Part shown: piece by piece, positions 9,248-18,587 of the stretch
How the letters are laid out: every line of letters begins with the position of its first letter
Position numbering within the stretch: position 1 is the stretch's first letter
NCBI RefSeq assembly: GCF_028368975.1
Contig: NZ_JAQNDM010000002.1
Span: forward strand, 1,922,001-1,986,000
DNA: 64,000 nucleotides
Source: Stigmatella ashevillena
GTDB lineage: Bacteria; Myxococcota; Myxococcia; Myxococcales; Myxococcaceae
Direction of reading: 5' to 3'
Translations under genes and position numbers: made by a program
Notes under the pieces: model-generated
Told to the model about the DNA's origin: nothing
Seen by the model: the letters and a program-made list of their open reading frames with translations, nothing else
Database searches by the model: none

Positions 9248-10609
9248 GTGTCGACTAGATTTCCATCCATGGGAACGCTGCTGCGTTTTGCGCTCCCAGC
9301 CACAGCCGTGACGTTCTTGTCTGGGCTGTTCCTCGCCGTGGATACTTTCTTTATCGCCCGATTGGGAACGGTGGAGCTGGCCGGCGCAACGCTCATCTTT
9401 CCCGTCTTCATGATCATCCTGACCTCCCTCGGGGGAGGCATTGGCATTGGCATCTCCGCAATCATCTCGAAACGGATGGGAAGAGGCGGCCTCCAGGAGG
9501 CGCAGTCGTGTGTGGGAAGCTGTCTCGGGTTGGGTCTGCTCGTGCCGGTGTGCTTCGCAGGGGTCCATCTCCTATGGGGTGAGCGCTTGCTGCGCATGGC
9601 GAGCCCGGATGCCGCGGTGGTGAAGGCCGCCCTGGATTTCGCCGAGCCCATCTTCTTGGGCGCCCCCATCTTGGGTCTGTCCCTCACCCTCTCCAACCTC
9701 CTGCGTTCCGAGCGCAACCTCATCATCCCCGCAGTGATGACACTGGGGGGAGGCGCGGTGAATGCCTTGCTAGATCCGCTTCTGATGTTTGGAATGGGGC
9801 CTCTGCCCGCGCTCGGCATGCGCGGCGCGGGGTATGCCACGGTCCTGGGATTCGCGGTGTCGAGTCTGATCGGTCTCCGGGTGATGATGGGCCATTCCCG
9901 CCTCTCCCTCCTCCCGGGGCATCTCACCTGGAGCCCCGGCGACATGTGGGAGATCATCCGCATCGCCTTGCCGACCATCCTCACGTCACTGGTCAACAAC
10001 GTCGCCTACATGCTCCTGGCACTCTTCTGGGCTCACTTCGGCACTGCGGCGGTCGCGGGCTATGGATTGGCCAGCCGATTCGAGTACGTGCTCATCCTCA
10101 CGCTCTATGGCTTGGGCAGTGCAGTGGTCACATTCGGAGGAGAGCTATTGGGTGCGAGCCAGCCTCAGGGACTGCTCCGGGTGGCTCGCTCCGCGGGAAT
10201 GCTCGCCGCCGCCGTCGGTGCGCTGGGCGCGCTGGCGCTCATCTCTTTTCCCGAAGCGTGGTTTATCCTTTTCCAAGCGGAGCCAGCCGTGGTGGAGGCA
10301 GGCGGGGCCTATTTCCGGGTCGTCGCCCTGGCCTATCCCTTCTACGCGCTGGGGCTCGTGTACAACTATGGCTATCAGACTCTGGCCCGAGCGGAGTGGG
10401 GATTGCTCCTCGGGATTGGACGGGTAGGCCTGATCGCGCTGCCAGGAATCGCACTGACCCTCTGGTCAGACGGCTCTTCCCAATCCGCCGCCCTGGCGAT
10501 CGCCCTTTCCTTCATCGCTTACGGACTCACATCGTCCGGATTGTTTCCCCTCGCGCTCCGGTCCTGGGACACCACCGTGATGGTGCCCGCCCCCGGGCAA
10601 CCTTCCTGA
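9248..10609 (+). CDS. MATE family multidrug/metabolite exporter
   Basis: 453 residues with about twelve transmembrane helices in two similar halves, the MATE layout. Typical segments are LFLAVDTFFIARLGTVELAG near the N-terminus and its counterpart around AHFGTAAVAGYGLASRFEYV at the start of the second half. I chose GTG 9248 because AAGGTAGAG lies just upstream; ATG 9269 is the alternative and lacks a ribosome binding site. MATE proteins export cationic or amphipathic small molecules in exchange for Na+ or H+. It is the first gene of a run of four (MATE, CapA-like, acyltransferase, heme-oxygenase-like), with the next start 34 bp downstream, so it probably exports the product of that run. Confidence 0.9.
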   Translation: MSTRFPSMGTLLRFALPATAVTFLSGLFLAVDTFFIARLGTVELAGATLIFPVFMIILTSLGGGIGIGISAIISKRMGRGGLQEAQSCVGSCLGLGLLVPVCFAGVHLLWGERLLRMASPDAAVVKAALDFAEPIFLGAPILGLSLTLSNLLRSERNLIIPAVMTLGGGAVNALLDPLLMFGMGPLPALGMRGAGYATVLGFAVSSLIGLRVMMGHSRLSLLPGHLTWSPGDMWEIIRIALPTILTSLVNNVAYMLLALFWAHFGTAAVAGYGLASRFEYVLILTLYGLGSAVVTFGGELLGASQPQGLLRVARSAGMLAAAVGALGALALISFPEAWFILFQAEPAVVEAGGAYFRVVALAYPFYALGLVYNYGYQTLARAEWGLLLGIGRVGLIALPGIALTLWSDGSSQSAALAIALSFIAYGLTSSGLFPLALRSWDTTVMVPAPGQPS

Positions 10610-10643
10610 TCCCGGGACGTTCCACACCGTCCGCTCCACCCCC

Positions 10644-11717
10644 ATGCCCTCTCCCTACCCTTGGCATTACACCCTCCGCTGGCCGCTCTACTTTTATCGT
10701 CCTTCCATCTGGAACAGGACCCGGATCGGCACGCGTCCACTGGAGCACTCCTTCTTCCCCCACGAGGACGACGCGCCCCTGAGGCTGCTCTTCCTCGGTG
10801 ACATCATGTCTCTGCATGGGGATCGGATCTCCCGCCTGGACCCTGCCCTCACGAAACTGCTGTCAGAAGCGGATCTGGTGATTGGCAATTGCGAAGCCCC
10901 CGTGATGCGCCGACCGCTCAGCCCGGTCTCCCGCAATGGCTTCGTGTTTAACATGTCGCACGAGTATCTCCGCGGAATCGTCGAGCAGTTCGAGGTGAAG
11001 CCCGGACGGCTCATGTTGTCCGTGGCCAATAACCACACCTTCGATCAAGGCGAGGCGGGCTACGTCTCCACCCAGGAGTGCTTCGCGGAGCTGGGCATCC
11101 AGCCCCTGGGGTTGTGGAACGGCGGCACCTCCCCCATCTCACGCGTGGAGGTCCGGGGAATGGCGGTGGGCGTGGCGGCCTGGACCCAGTGGATGAACAT
11201 CGAGCCTGAACGGGCCGATCCGGGCGTCTGGCGGCAGTCTCATGTGAAGGACCTGGACGCGGAGGAACTCAAGCGTCGGCATGCCCTGGATCTGGTGGTG
11301 GCTTTTCCCCATTGGGAATATGAGTTCCAACACTTTCCGCACCCCTCGACCCGAGAGTTCGCGCGACATCTGAACGCCCGCCAGTTCAAGCTGATCGTGG
11401 GCTGTCACCCCCACGTGGTCCAGCCCATGGAGTGGTTCGACGGCGGCCTGTGCGCCTACAGCATTGGCAATTTTTGCGGCCTGGGGGTCGCCTGGTCGGT
11501 GAAACTCGTCTCATTGCTCGAGGTGAGGGTAGGAACTCAAGGCGAGTTCCGGGGCAAGGTCGTCGGCTACCGGCTGCACCCCTTCATCCAGTATCACGAG
11601 GGGGAGCGCATCTCACTTCTCCCCCTGGACAAGACTCCCGCCGTCCAACGCTCCGCCTGGGAGCAACGGCTCGGATTGGTCTACGCGCCGCCACAACAAC
11701 GCAGCCAGGCGGCCTGA
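10644..11717 (+). CDS. CapA family protein (metallophosphatase fold)
   Basis: 357 residues. Motifs of the CapA/PgsA poly-glutamate-synthesis family are clear: LLFLGDIMSLHGDR near residue 50, VIGNCEAPV, SVANNHTFDQGEAGY, VVAFPHWEYEF, VGCHPHVVQPMEWF and CAYSIGNFCGL. These correspond to metal-binding positions of a calcineurin-like phosphoesterase fold. There is no signal peptide or membrane helix, unlike classical CapA of capsule operons, so it is probably cytoplasmic. No capB or capC partner lies nearby. In this setting it may act in the metabolism of an amidated small molecule rather than capsule assembly. The function is not established. Confidence 0.85.
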   Translation: MPSPYPWHYTLRWPLYFYRPSIWNRTRIGTRPLEHSFFPHEDDAPLRLLFLGDIMSLHGDRISRLDPALTKLLSEADLVIGNCEAPVMRRPLSPVSRNGFVFNMSHEYLRGIVEQFEVKPGRLMLSVANNHTFDQGEAGYVSTQECFAELGIQPLGLWNGGTSPISRVEVRGMAVGVAAWTQWMNIEPERADPGVWRQSHVKDLDAEELKRRHALDLVVAFPHWEYEFQHFPHPSTREFARHLNARQFKLIVGCHPHVVQPMEWFDGGLCAYSIGNFCGLGVAWSVKLVSLLEVRVGTQGEFRGKVVGYRLHPFIQYHEGERISLLPLDKTPAVQRSAWEQRLGLVYAPPQQRSQAA

Positions 11718-11730
11718 AGCATCCTGTCTC

Positions 11731-12582
11731 ATGATTTTGGGGGAACACACCTTGCATATGCAAAAGCAGATTGCCGTTCATCGGGAGGCCGATTCAGCGC
11801 TGGCTCCCCCCGTTACCGAGGCGCCACGGCTTGAACTGGCCGCCGCGCCTGCGCCCAAACCCCATGAGTGGCGAGGGTGGGCGCATGCCCTCGCGCAAGG
11901 ACTGGGCCAACTCATTGTGCAAAAGCCCCGCACGGTGACATTGCGTTTTGGATTGGTGAGGACTCCCGAGGAACTCGCGGCGGTGGGGGCCATGCGTCTG
12001 CGCGTGTACCAGGCGAAGCTGCCCTACCTGCTCCAGGAGCTGTCGGAGAACGGGCTCGACGCCTATGACGCCCATTCGTTCATATTCGCCATCTGGCACG
12101 GAAACCAGGTGGTGGCGACCATCCGCGCCACGCGCTACCCCTATGAAACCTCGAAGTACGTGCCTGAGTCGGACCTCGCTCAATGGCTCGGGAAGAGATG
12201 GAATACGAAATATCTGGAGTGGGGTCGTCTGCTGGTAGAGACCACGTCAGGGGTCAACCGGCTCACCCCTGCGATCATCACCTACGCAGCGGTGTACCTG
12301 CACGCGAGCACGGGCTACCGCCACTATTTCGGCTACACGCGGCCTCATGTCCGCAGCTCCTTCGGTAAGTTCCAGGTGAGGACGGACGCATTGACGTTCC
12401 GTATTCCTGCGCGAGGTGAGCACTCCTACCAACTGCTCAAAGGCAGCTTCCTGTACAACGTGCTATATGAATTGCCCCGCTGGCTGAGCTCTTTCGCCAC
12501 GCAGATAGGACAGCGGATTGCCCAGCGCGCAGGGGCTCGGCGTCTCTCACCACCGCCATCCCCCAAAGCCGACCAATCCTGA
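11731..12582 (+). CDS. Autoinducer-synthase/FeeM-like N-acyltransferase (GNAT fold)
   Basis: 283 residues from ATG 11731; ATG 11758 (MQKQIAVHRE) is an alternative. The core (about 70-230) follows the acyl-homoserine-lactone synthase/FeeM pattern: a conserved Arg-x-Arg-x-Tyr (AMRLRVYQAKLP), an Asp-Tyr-Asp segment (GLDAYDAHSFIFAIW), a beta strand ending VVATIRATRYP, and EWGRLLVETTSG, then YRHYFGYTRPHVRSSFGKF. Such enzymes transfer acyl groups from acyl-ACP to an amino acid or similar amine. The N-terminal 60 residues are Ala/Pro-rich and the C-terminus is amphipathic. The gene lies 13 bp after CapA and 46 bp before the heme-oxygenase-like gene, in an apparent operon. The substrate is unknown, and a quorum-sensing role is not implied. 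Confidence 0.7.
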   Translation: MILGEHTLHMQKQIAVHREADSALAPPVTEAPRLELAAAPAPKPHEWRGWAHALAQGLGQLIVQKPRTVTLRFGLVRTPEELAAVGAMRLRVYQAKLPYLLQELSENGLDAYDAHSFIFAIWHGNQVVATIRATRYPYETSKYVPESDLAQWLGKRWNTKYLEWGRLLVETTSGVNRLTPAIITYAAVYLHASTGYRHYFGYTRPHVRSSFGKFQVRTDALTFRIPARGEHSYQLLKGSFLYNVLYELPRWLSSFATQIGQRIAQRAGARRLSPPPSPKADQS

Positions 12583-12628
12583 GCACTTCACCTTTCAACC
12601 CTCACCCTCACCCCCCAGGAGACACTTC

Positions 12629-13402
12629 ATGTCGCAAGCCATCCGTTCCGAATTCCGCACCCAGGTCGATGCCCTCCTCGATTCCATGATCGAGTCCATC
12701 TACAAAACCGTGCCCACGGTGCGCTACCTGGCCAACTCCGAGAAGGTGGACGTAGAGCTGTTCAAGCGCCACACCATCGAAACCATCCTGCGCATCCGCT
12801 TGGCCCGCATCGCCGACAGCAAGGCCGTCTACCTGTTCACCAAGAACGATCCCGTGGCCGCGCACAAGTGGTCCAAGTACATGGAGGAGGAGATGCTGCA
12901 CGACAAGCTCTTCCTCAAGGATCTGACGAACATGGGAGTGGAGGAAGCGGCTGTCTACGGAACGGACCCATTGCTCGCGACCAAGCTCCTGCAGGGCTAC
13001 CTCTATTACACCCTGGAGCACGAGGGGGCCCGCGGACTCATCACCAAGTCGTACTTCGTGGAGTACACCACCCGGAAGACGCAGCGCATCTGGAACGAGA
13101 ACATCAAGCGCTCGCTGGGTGACAAGTCCGTGCGCGGCGCAGAGGCCCACCTCAACTACGACGTGGACGAGGATCACTCCACCGACGTGTGGAACGTGCT
13201 GATGACGATGGTCAACAGTACCGAGGAGGAGGCACGGGTGATCTACCACCTCAACGTCTACGCGGGCCTGTTCAGCGCGTACTTCAACGAGCTGGCGAGC
13301 AAGACGAAGTCCGACCTGTTGGCGACCGCGAGCGGCGTCGCGGCGACCGTCGTCCTCTCAGCCCAGGATGCGAAGCAGAAGGAGTCCGCTGTCAAGGCGT
13401 AA
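12629..13402 (+). CDS. Heme-oxygenase-like (TenA/PqqC fold) putative diiron enzyme
   Basis: 257 residues. ATG 12629 follows AGGAGA at ideal spacing; the upstream part of the frame is non-coding. The protein is all-helical. Candidate metal ligands lie in KYMEEEMLHDKLFL, TLEHEGARG and AHLNYDVDEDHSTD, the arrangement expected for heme-oxygenase-like diiron oxidases (iron-containing redox enzymes), which carry out desaturations, C-C cleavage or N-oxygenation. I cannot verify the ligand set without an alignment. It is the last gene of the run starting with the MATE exporter. A second protein of the same general fold lies in the PKS cluster at 25320. Confidence 0.65.
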   Translation: MSQAIRSEFRTQVDALLDSMIESIYKTVPTVRYLANSEKVDVELFKRHTIETILRIRLARIADSKAVYLFTKNDPVAAHKWSKYMEEEMLHDKLFLKDLTNMGVEEAAVYGTDPLLATKLLQGYLYYTLEHEGARGLITKSYFVEYTTRKTQRIWNENIKRSLGDKSVRGAEAHLNYDVDEDHSTDVWNVLMTMVNSTEEEARVIYHLNVYAGLFSAYFNELASKTKSDLLATASGVAATVVLSAQDAKQKESAVKA

Positions 13403-13536
13403 CCCGGTGACCCGCCCTGCCCCTGAGCAACCCCACCGTGGCCCCCTGACGGGGCCACTCCTCACAGGGGCAGACAGGCGGTCCCACAGGCTCGTGATGA
13501 GCGCCCCCAGTCGCAAGAACAGGCTACGCTCCAGGA

Positions 13537-15297
13537 ATGAACCGCGCAGCCGTCGCCCTGGTGCTCATGCTCTCCACCTCTCCCGAGGCCGCTCCACCGT
13601 CCCCCTGGACCGAACAACACTCCCGCGAGATCCTGGAAAAGACGCAGACGATCCGGCTGGACACGGATCTGTCCCCGCTCGCGCCGGGCGAGCGTGCCGC
13701 GCTCTCCAAGCTCCTGGAAGTGGGCAAGATTTTCCAGGATATCTATGAAGAATCCCGGCATCCCAGGGCCCTGGCACTCCGCAAACAGATCGAATCCCAG
13801 CAGACACCGCTCGCCGAGCAGCAGCGGACGCTCTACCGCCTCTTCCAGGGCCCCATCGCCAATACGCTCCAGAACGAGCGGCTGCCCTTCCTGCCCACGG
13901 ACCCTGTCGTTCCCGGAAAGAACGTCTACCCCTGGGGCATCACCAAGGCGCAAGTCCAGGCCGTCCTGGAGAAGCATCCCGGCCTCCAGGCCTCGCTGCT
14001 GGCCCCCCGGACCCTCGTCCGCCGGGCGGATGCCACCTCCCTGCGGCAAGACCTGGGCACCCTGGAGCGCTACCCGGTCATCTCGGGGCTCCACCCAGGC
14101 CTGAGCGAGAAGCTTCGCGCCCTGGCCAAGAAGCCGGACTCGGCCCTGCTCTACGCCATCCCCTACTCCGTCGCCTACGCACCGCAGATGACCAAGGCCC
14201 ACGGGCTGCTCTGGGAGGCCGCCAATGCCGTGGAGGGTGACGACGCCGAGTTCGCGGGCTACCTCCGAAACCGCGCCCGGGACCTGCTCTCCGATGACTA
14301 TGAATCAGGGGACGCATCCTGGGTCCGAGGCCGGTTCCGGCGGCTCAACGCACAGATAGGCTCGTACGAGGTCTACGACGACGAGCTTTTCGGCGCGAAG
14401 ACGTTCTATTCCCTGAGCGTGCTGATCCGGGACGATGCCGCGACGGCCAAGTTGGAGAAGGGGCTCCAAGGGCTCCAGGCCCTCGAGGACAGCCTGCCCT
14501 ACGAGCCGCACAAGACGGTCAGCTCGGACATCCCCGTGGGGGTCTACAACGTCGTCGCCGACTTCGCTCAGGCGCGCAGCATCAACACGGCCTCCATCCT
14601 TCCCAATGACCCGCTGCATGCCCGCCGCTACGGCCGGACCATCCTGCTGCGCTCGAACGTCATGACCCACCCGAACCTGTTCTCGAACGGGCGGACCCTG
14701 TGGGAGGCGGTGGTGGCGGAGCCCTTCCGCGCCCACCTGGGCCCCAGCGGCGGCTTCAACCGCACGCTCTGGCACGAGGTGGGCCACTACCTGGGCGTAG
14801 ACCAGGATGTGAAGGGCCGCTCGGTCAACAGTGATGCCCTGGAGGAGAACTCGAGCGCCTTGGAGGAGATGAAGTCGGACCTCGTCTCGCTGTACATCGG
14901 CAAGCAACTCCGCGAGCGCGGCTTCTATGACGACACCACGCTGCGGGAGCTGTACGCCAGCGGCATCCTGCGCGTGTTGCAGGTCGTCCGCCCCCGGCGG
15001 GATCAGCCCTACCAGACCATGCAGCTCATGCAGCTGAACTACTTCCTCGATCAGGGGCTGCTGGAGCTTCGTCCGGACGGACTTCACATCCATTATGAGA
15101 AGTACCCCGAAGTCATCGGCAAGCTCCTGCGCGAGGTGCTGGCCATTCAGCGGGCGGGAGACAAGCCCGCCTCGGACCGCTTCATCGACCAGTACACACG
15201 CTGGGAGGAGACGGTCCACGGCGCCCTGGCGGCCCGGATGCGCGCCCAGCAAAAATACCGATACACCCTCGTGCGCTACTCCGCACTCGGCGAGTAG
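13537..15297 (+). CDS. Secreted M49/DPP III-like zinc peptidase
   Basis: 586 residues; ATG 13537 has an AGGA directly upstream. A short hydrophobic start (NRAAVALVLMLSTSPEAA) may be a signal peptide. The zinc motif is HEVGH (413-417), followed by SSALEEMKSDLVSLYIG, where the second Glu pair matches the EExRAE-type third ligand of peptidase family M49. Classical dipeptidyl-peptidase III has the longer HExxxH; here it is HExxH, as in a subset of bacterial M49-like proteins. The N-terminal half (about 30-290) is helical and resembles the M49 lobe that clamps peptide ends. The start of the next gene follows after 29 bp. It may belong to the preceding operon or be independent (134 bp spacer). Confidence 0.75.
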   Translation: MNRAAVALVLMLSTSPEAAPPSPWTEQHSREILEKTQTIRLDTDLSPLAPGERAALSKLLEVGKIFQDIYEESRHPRALALRKQIESQQTPLAEQQRTLYRLFQGPIANTLQNERLPFLPTDPVVPGKNVYPWGITKAQVQAVLEKHPGLQASLLAPRTLVRRADATSLRQDLGTLERYPVISGLHPGLSEKLRALAKKPDSALLYAIPYSVAYAPQMTKAHGLLWEAANAVEGDDAEFAGYLRNRARDLLSDDYESGDASWVRGRFRRLNAQIGSYEVYDDELFGAKTFYSLSVLIRDDAATAKLEKGLQGLQALEDSLPYEPHKTVSSDIPVGVYNVVADFAQARSINTASILPNDPLHARRYGRTILLRSNVMTHPNLFSNGRTLWEAVVAEPFRAHLGPSGGFNRTLWHEVGHYLGVDQDVKGRSVNSDALEENSSALEEMKSDLVSLYIGKQLRERGFYDDTTLRELYASGILRVLQVVRPRRDQPYQTMQLMQLNYFLDQGLLELRPDGLHIHYEKYPEVIGKLLREVLAIQRAGDKPASDRFIDQYTRWEETVHGALAARMRAQQKYRYTLVRYSALGE

Positions 15298-15326
15298 GCC
15301 GGTCCCTCATCCCCCCAAGTCCAGCC

Positions 15327-16331
15327 ATGCCCTCAGAACCGCTGATCTATACGTCCTCCGGTGAACCGATTGTCCCGTTCATCGAGCGCCACACGGAAGA
15401 GATCCAGGAAGGCCTGTTGCAGCACGGGGCCGTGCTGTTCAAGGGCTTTGGCATTGCGGATGCCCCGACGTTTGAACGGGCCGCGAAGCACATCGACCCC
15501 GAATTGAAAGACGATTACCTGGGGACCTCTCCCCGGAACAGGGTGAGCGGTCACGTCTTCTCAGCCAGCGAACTGCCCCCCCATTTTCCCATCATGCAGC
15601 ATTGCGAGATGAGCTTTCTGCCACGCGCGCCCCGCAAGCTGTTCTTCTGGTGCAAGATCGCCCCTGAGACAGGCGGAGAAACACCCATCTGCGATTTCGC
15701 GGCCGTTTACGACAGCCTGGATCCCGGCATCCGCCGTGAGTTCGAAGAGAAAGGCGTCACCACCCTCCGCAACTACTCAGGACCAGGCCAGAAGGGCAAC
15801 AGTGTCAAACAACTCAAGCCCTGGCCCGACATGTTCCTGACCACGGACAAAGACCGGGTCAACGCCATCTGCCGCGAGCACGAGTTGGAAGCCCACTGGC
15901 TGCCGGGAGACGCCTTGCGGCTCATCAACACCCGGCCGGCCGTCAAAGTCCATCCCCGCCATGGCAGAAAGGTCTGGTACAACCATACCCAGGTCTTCCA
16001 TTCAGCCTCCGCCCAACTGGAATACAGCCACATCGCCTCTCACCAGAAAACGCTGCGCAGCCACGGCCTGAAGCTGTTCTTGAAGCTGAATGACCTCTGG
16101 GAATCAGCCTCTCAAAAGCCTGAAGAACGTGCCATGCACGTGACCTTCGGAAATGGAGAGGAGATCCCAAAGACCTACGTGTCCCATTTGATGGATGTCA
16201 TTTGGAAGCACCTGTACATCACTCCCTGGCAAGCGGGCGACATGATCGCCATCGACAATGACCGCACCGCCCACGGGCGCTTGCCTTACACGGGCTCCCG
16301 GGAAGTAAACGTGTGCTGGGCCGCGGAGTGA
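15327..16331 (+). CDS. TauD/TfdA-type Fe(II)/2-oxoglutarate dioxygenase
   Basis: 334 residues. The iron-binding facial triad is visible as H92-x-E94 (MQHCEMSF) and H316 (RTAHGRLPYTG), with the 2-oxoglutarate Arg in the following GSREVNVCW. The sequence style (FFWCKIAPETGGETPICD, VYDSLDPGIRREFEEKGV) is that of clavaminate-synthase/SyrP-like members that hydroxylate amino acids or amino acids tethered to carrier proteins in natural-product pathways. The substrate is unknown. It is cytoplasmic. The gene sits 29 bp after the M49-like peptidase, and about 100 bp of non-coding sequence follows. Confidence 0.88.
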   Translation: MPSEPLIYTSSGEPIVPFIERHTEEIQEGLLQHGAVLFKGFGIADAPTFERAAKHIDPELKDDYLGTSPRNRVSGHVFSASELPPHFPIMQHCEMSFLPRAPRKLFFWCKIAPETGGETPICDFAAVYDSLDPGIRREFEEKGVTTLRNYSGPGQKGNSVKQLKPWPDMFLTTDKDRVNAICREHELEAHWLPGDALRLINTRPAVKVHPRHGRKVWYNHTQVFHSASAQLEYSHIASHQKTLRSHGLKLFLKLNDLWESASQKPEERAMHVTFGNGEEIPKTYVSHLMDVIWKHLYITPWQAGDMIAIDNDRTAHGRLPYTGSREVNVCWAAE

Positions 16332-16432
16332 GGACGGGGCCCCCCCGAGGCAGAGGGGTTGTGCTTTGGGAGGCGGACCTTCTATCATGGGAGAGGGTGC
16401 GCTTCGGTTTTGGGTACAATTGAGGTCTGCGA

Positions 16433-17149
16433 ATGGCTCGATTCGTTATACGTTGTTATACGCCAAAGGTTCTTGAGCTGGGAAATGAGCTGTCCTCGGC
16501 TCGGGCGAAACGGATGGTCGATGCCATTCATGAGGCCGGCGCGGCGAACGTCGACATTTTCGTGGGACCCGAGTACTTTTTTACCTATAACTCAGACAAG
16601 CTTCTTCATGGAACGGCATCAATTGCGTATTCGGCGGACGATGCGGACCTGGCACGGTCCCTGATCGCCACTGCAAGCGCACGCTGGCCGAAGATGCTCA
16701 TCATCCCAGGGACATTCTTCATGATTCAGGGGGTGTCCAACCCTCGCATTTTCAACACGGCATTCGTTTATCTCGGTGGGCAAAAGCTATCGGAGTGCAG
16801 CAAGTTCGATTCTGCGGCTGACCAAAATTACGCAGAGCGCTCCGGTCTCGACTTCTTCCCGGGCGAGACAGGGCGTGCCATCCCATTCAAGGGCAAATCG
16901 TTTTATCTCCAGATCTGCTCGGACGCCACGAACCCTCCGCCAGCCCCTTGCGACATGAGCATTGTGACGTCGTTTTGTCCCGGGGCCGCTGCCGCGACAA
17001 ACTTGGCGAAATTCGGAGGCCGCCGCGTCATCGCGGACGGCGAAGGAAAATCCTCCATGGCGTCGGGCTACGAACAGAAGACAGTCCTCAGGGTGCCACG
17101 ATGGGAGCACAACCTGAAGACCGTCGCCGACTACCAGATTGACCTCTGA
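16433..17149 (+). CDS. Carbon-nitrogen hydrolase (nitrilase superfamily)-like protein
   Basis: 238 residues; ATG 16433 follows GAGGT. Elements of the nitrilase catalytic triad can be placed: E47 in FVGPEYFF, a Lys in ECSKFDSAAD, and C162 in YLQICSDATNPP. The chain is shorter than the usual 260-300 residues and the region around the Lys is atypical, so it may be a divergent amidase or an inactive relative. The stretch is visibly less GC-rich than the neighbouring dioxygenase gene, which may indicate a separate origin. It converges with the sialidase-like gene, whose stop is 42 bp away. Confidence 0.55.
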   Translation: MARFVIRCYTPKVLELGNELSSARAKRMVDAIHEAGAANVDIFVGPEYFFTYNSDKLLHGTASIAYSADDADLARSLIATASARWPKMLIIPGTFFMIQGVSNPRIFNTAFVYLGGQKLSECSKFDSAADQNYAERSGLDFFPGETGRAIPFKGKSFYLQICSDATNPPPAPCDMSIVTSFCPGAAAATNLAKFGGRRVIADGEGKSSMASGYEQKTVLRVPRWEHNLKTVADYQIDL

Positions 17150-17191
17150 AGGGGGGCGAAGACTTGAGGCCAGTGTTGCCCGGAGGCCCGC

Positions 17192-18385
17192 TCAACGCCG
17201 CAGGACGCGGTTGGAGCCCAACCCGTCGATCACCACGATGACGTCGTTGAGGGCGCGCTCGAAGAGACCCGGGGTGTAGTTGCGCGAGGTCGCCGTCCAC
17301 ACGGGGCTCGCGCTGGACCAGGTCTCGAAGTTGGTGGTCGTGCTGACATAGCCGACATGGCAGTTGCGTTGATCCACCGGCGCGTTCGAGGCATCCGGCG
17401 GCCCCGCCTTGTCCTCGTCCGTGCAGAACGCGACCCCCACGGGCCCGTTGCCCACGCGGATGGCGTAAGGCACGTACGCGTTGTACCGCCGCCCCGAGCC
17501 CGGATCGATCCGCGCTTGGTAGACGGTGCGACGCAAGGAATCGTCCCATGTCTTGCCCCCGTCCCACGACTGCACCGCGTGGATCTCATTGGCGCGGGCG
17601 CCTCCGGTGGGGAACGACTCCACGCCCTCGACGACGGCCATGAGGCGATCTCCCCCGAGCTGCACGACCGTGGGCATGCCCTCGCGGTTGAGCGCCCCGG
17701 CGCGCTTGTCCCAGGAGACAGCCACGGTGCCATACGCCGTCCACGCGCCCGTGGTGCCCTGGCGGCCCTGCATCGCAATCCACTGGTGGCCTGGGTACCC
17801 CCGCTGCGCCGCGAGCAACTCCGAGTCGTAGTACACCTGAAGATCCCCGTTCGCTCGCTGGAAGAGGAACGGCGCGCCCACGAAATAGGTAGTGGGCCCC
17901 ACGACGGTGCTGTCGTAGACCCAACCATCCCCATCGTTGTCACTCCGGGTGACCGTGACGCGCCACTGTCCCCCGGAGTACTCACGGAAGGCACAGAAGA
18001 GGGTACGCGTGCCCGGGATGGCCCGCATCGTCACATCGCCGAACTCCACGTTCGGATTGCTGGCGACGGAGCCGTGGACGTACCAGCTCGCGCCATTGTC
18101 GCGGCTCGCCCAGACCGTGATGCCATGACCCGTGCTCGCCCCTCCGATCAGCAATCCATCCGAGCGGCGCGCGATGCTCCGGATCGGAGCCCCCCCATTC
18201 GCCATCAGCACGCTCCAGCCACCGCTCGGCAGGGCCGCTTCCACCTGCACAACCGGCTCAGGGGTGTCCCCGGAGGGTTCGCCGGGCGCACACGCGAACA
18301 CCGAAGCCAGGAGGAACGTCCACGCCGCCCACCTGGAGCGATGGGCGCGAAAGGAGACACGGCTCGTCGGTAGCAGAGGAGTCAT
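17192..18385 (-). CDS. Sialidase/BNR-repeat-like exported lipoprotein
   Basis: 397 residues from ATG 18385. A TTG at 18436 in the same frame has a better ribosome binding site (GGGGGAG, 9 nt spacing) and would add 17 residues. The N-terminus has a hydrophobic stretch ending LLASVFACAPGE, a possible lipobox. The rest is a beta-propeller of the sialidase superfamily with Asp-box-like turns (SRDNGASWYV, SDNDGDGWVYDS, SWDGGKTWDD). Many such myxobacterial proteins are annotated as exo-alpha-sialidases without proof of activity. The catalytic Asp/Glu/Tyr set of true sialidases cannot be assigned by eye. It is probably cell-surface or secreted. Confidence 0.7.
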   Translation of the reverse strand: MTPLLPTSRVSFRAHRSRWAAWTFLLASVFACAPGEPSGDTPEPVVQVEAALPSGGWSVLMANGGAPIRSIARRSDGLLIGGASTGHGITVWASRDNGASWYVHGSVASNPNVEFGDVTMRAIPGTRTLFCAFREYSGGQWRVTVTRSDNDGDGWVYDSTVVGPTTYFVGAPFLFQRANGDLQVYYDSELLAAQRGYPGHQWIAMQGRQGTTGAWTAYGTVAVSWDKRAGALNREGMPTVVQLGGDRLMAVVEGVESFPTGGARANEIHAVQSWDGGKTWDDSLRRTVYQARIDPGSGRRYNAYVPYAIRVGNGPVGVAFCTDEDKAGPPDASNAPVDQRNCHVGYVSTTTNFETWSSASPVWTATSRNYTPGLFERALNDVIVVIDGLGSNRVLRR

Positions 18386-18587
18386 GACGACAGCGTGCCG
18401 GAAGTCCCATCCCAGATTCAACGGCTTAATCGGCAAAACTCGTTTCTCCCCCTAACGCCGACGACGACACGACTTCGCGCGACCTCCATACCCTGCACCT
18501 GTGGGGCGAAGGCTAAGAGAGAGCGGCGAGTGCCAGCCCCCTCTCATTATGAAGAGGCCCGGGAGTTTCCCAGGAGAGGCCTCTCAC

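Noticed and set aside
9145-9999. Minus-strand open frame opposite the MATE gene
   Set aside because: No domain or hydrophobic pattern; the plus strand shows a full MATE transporter.
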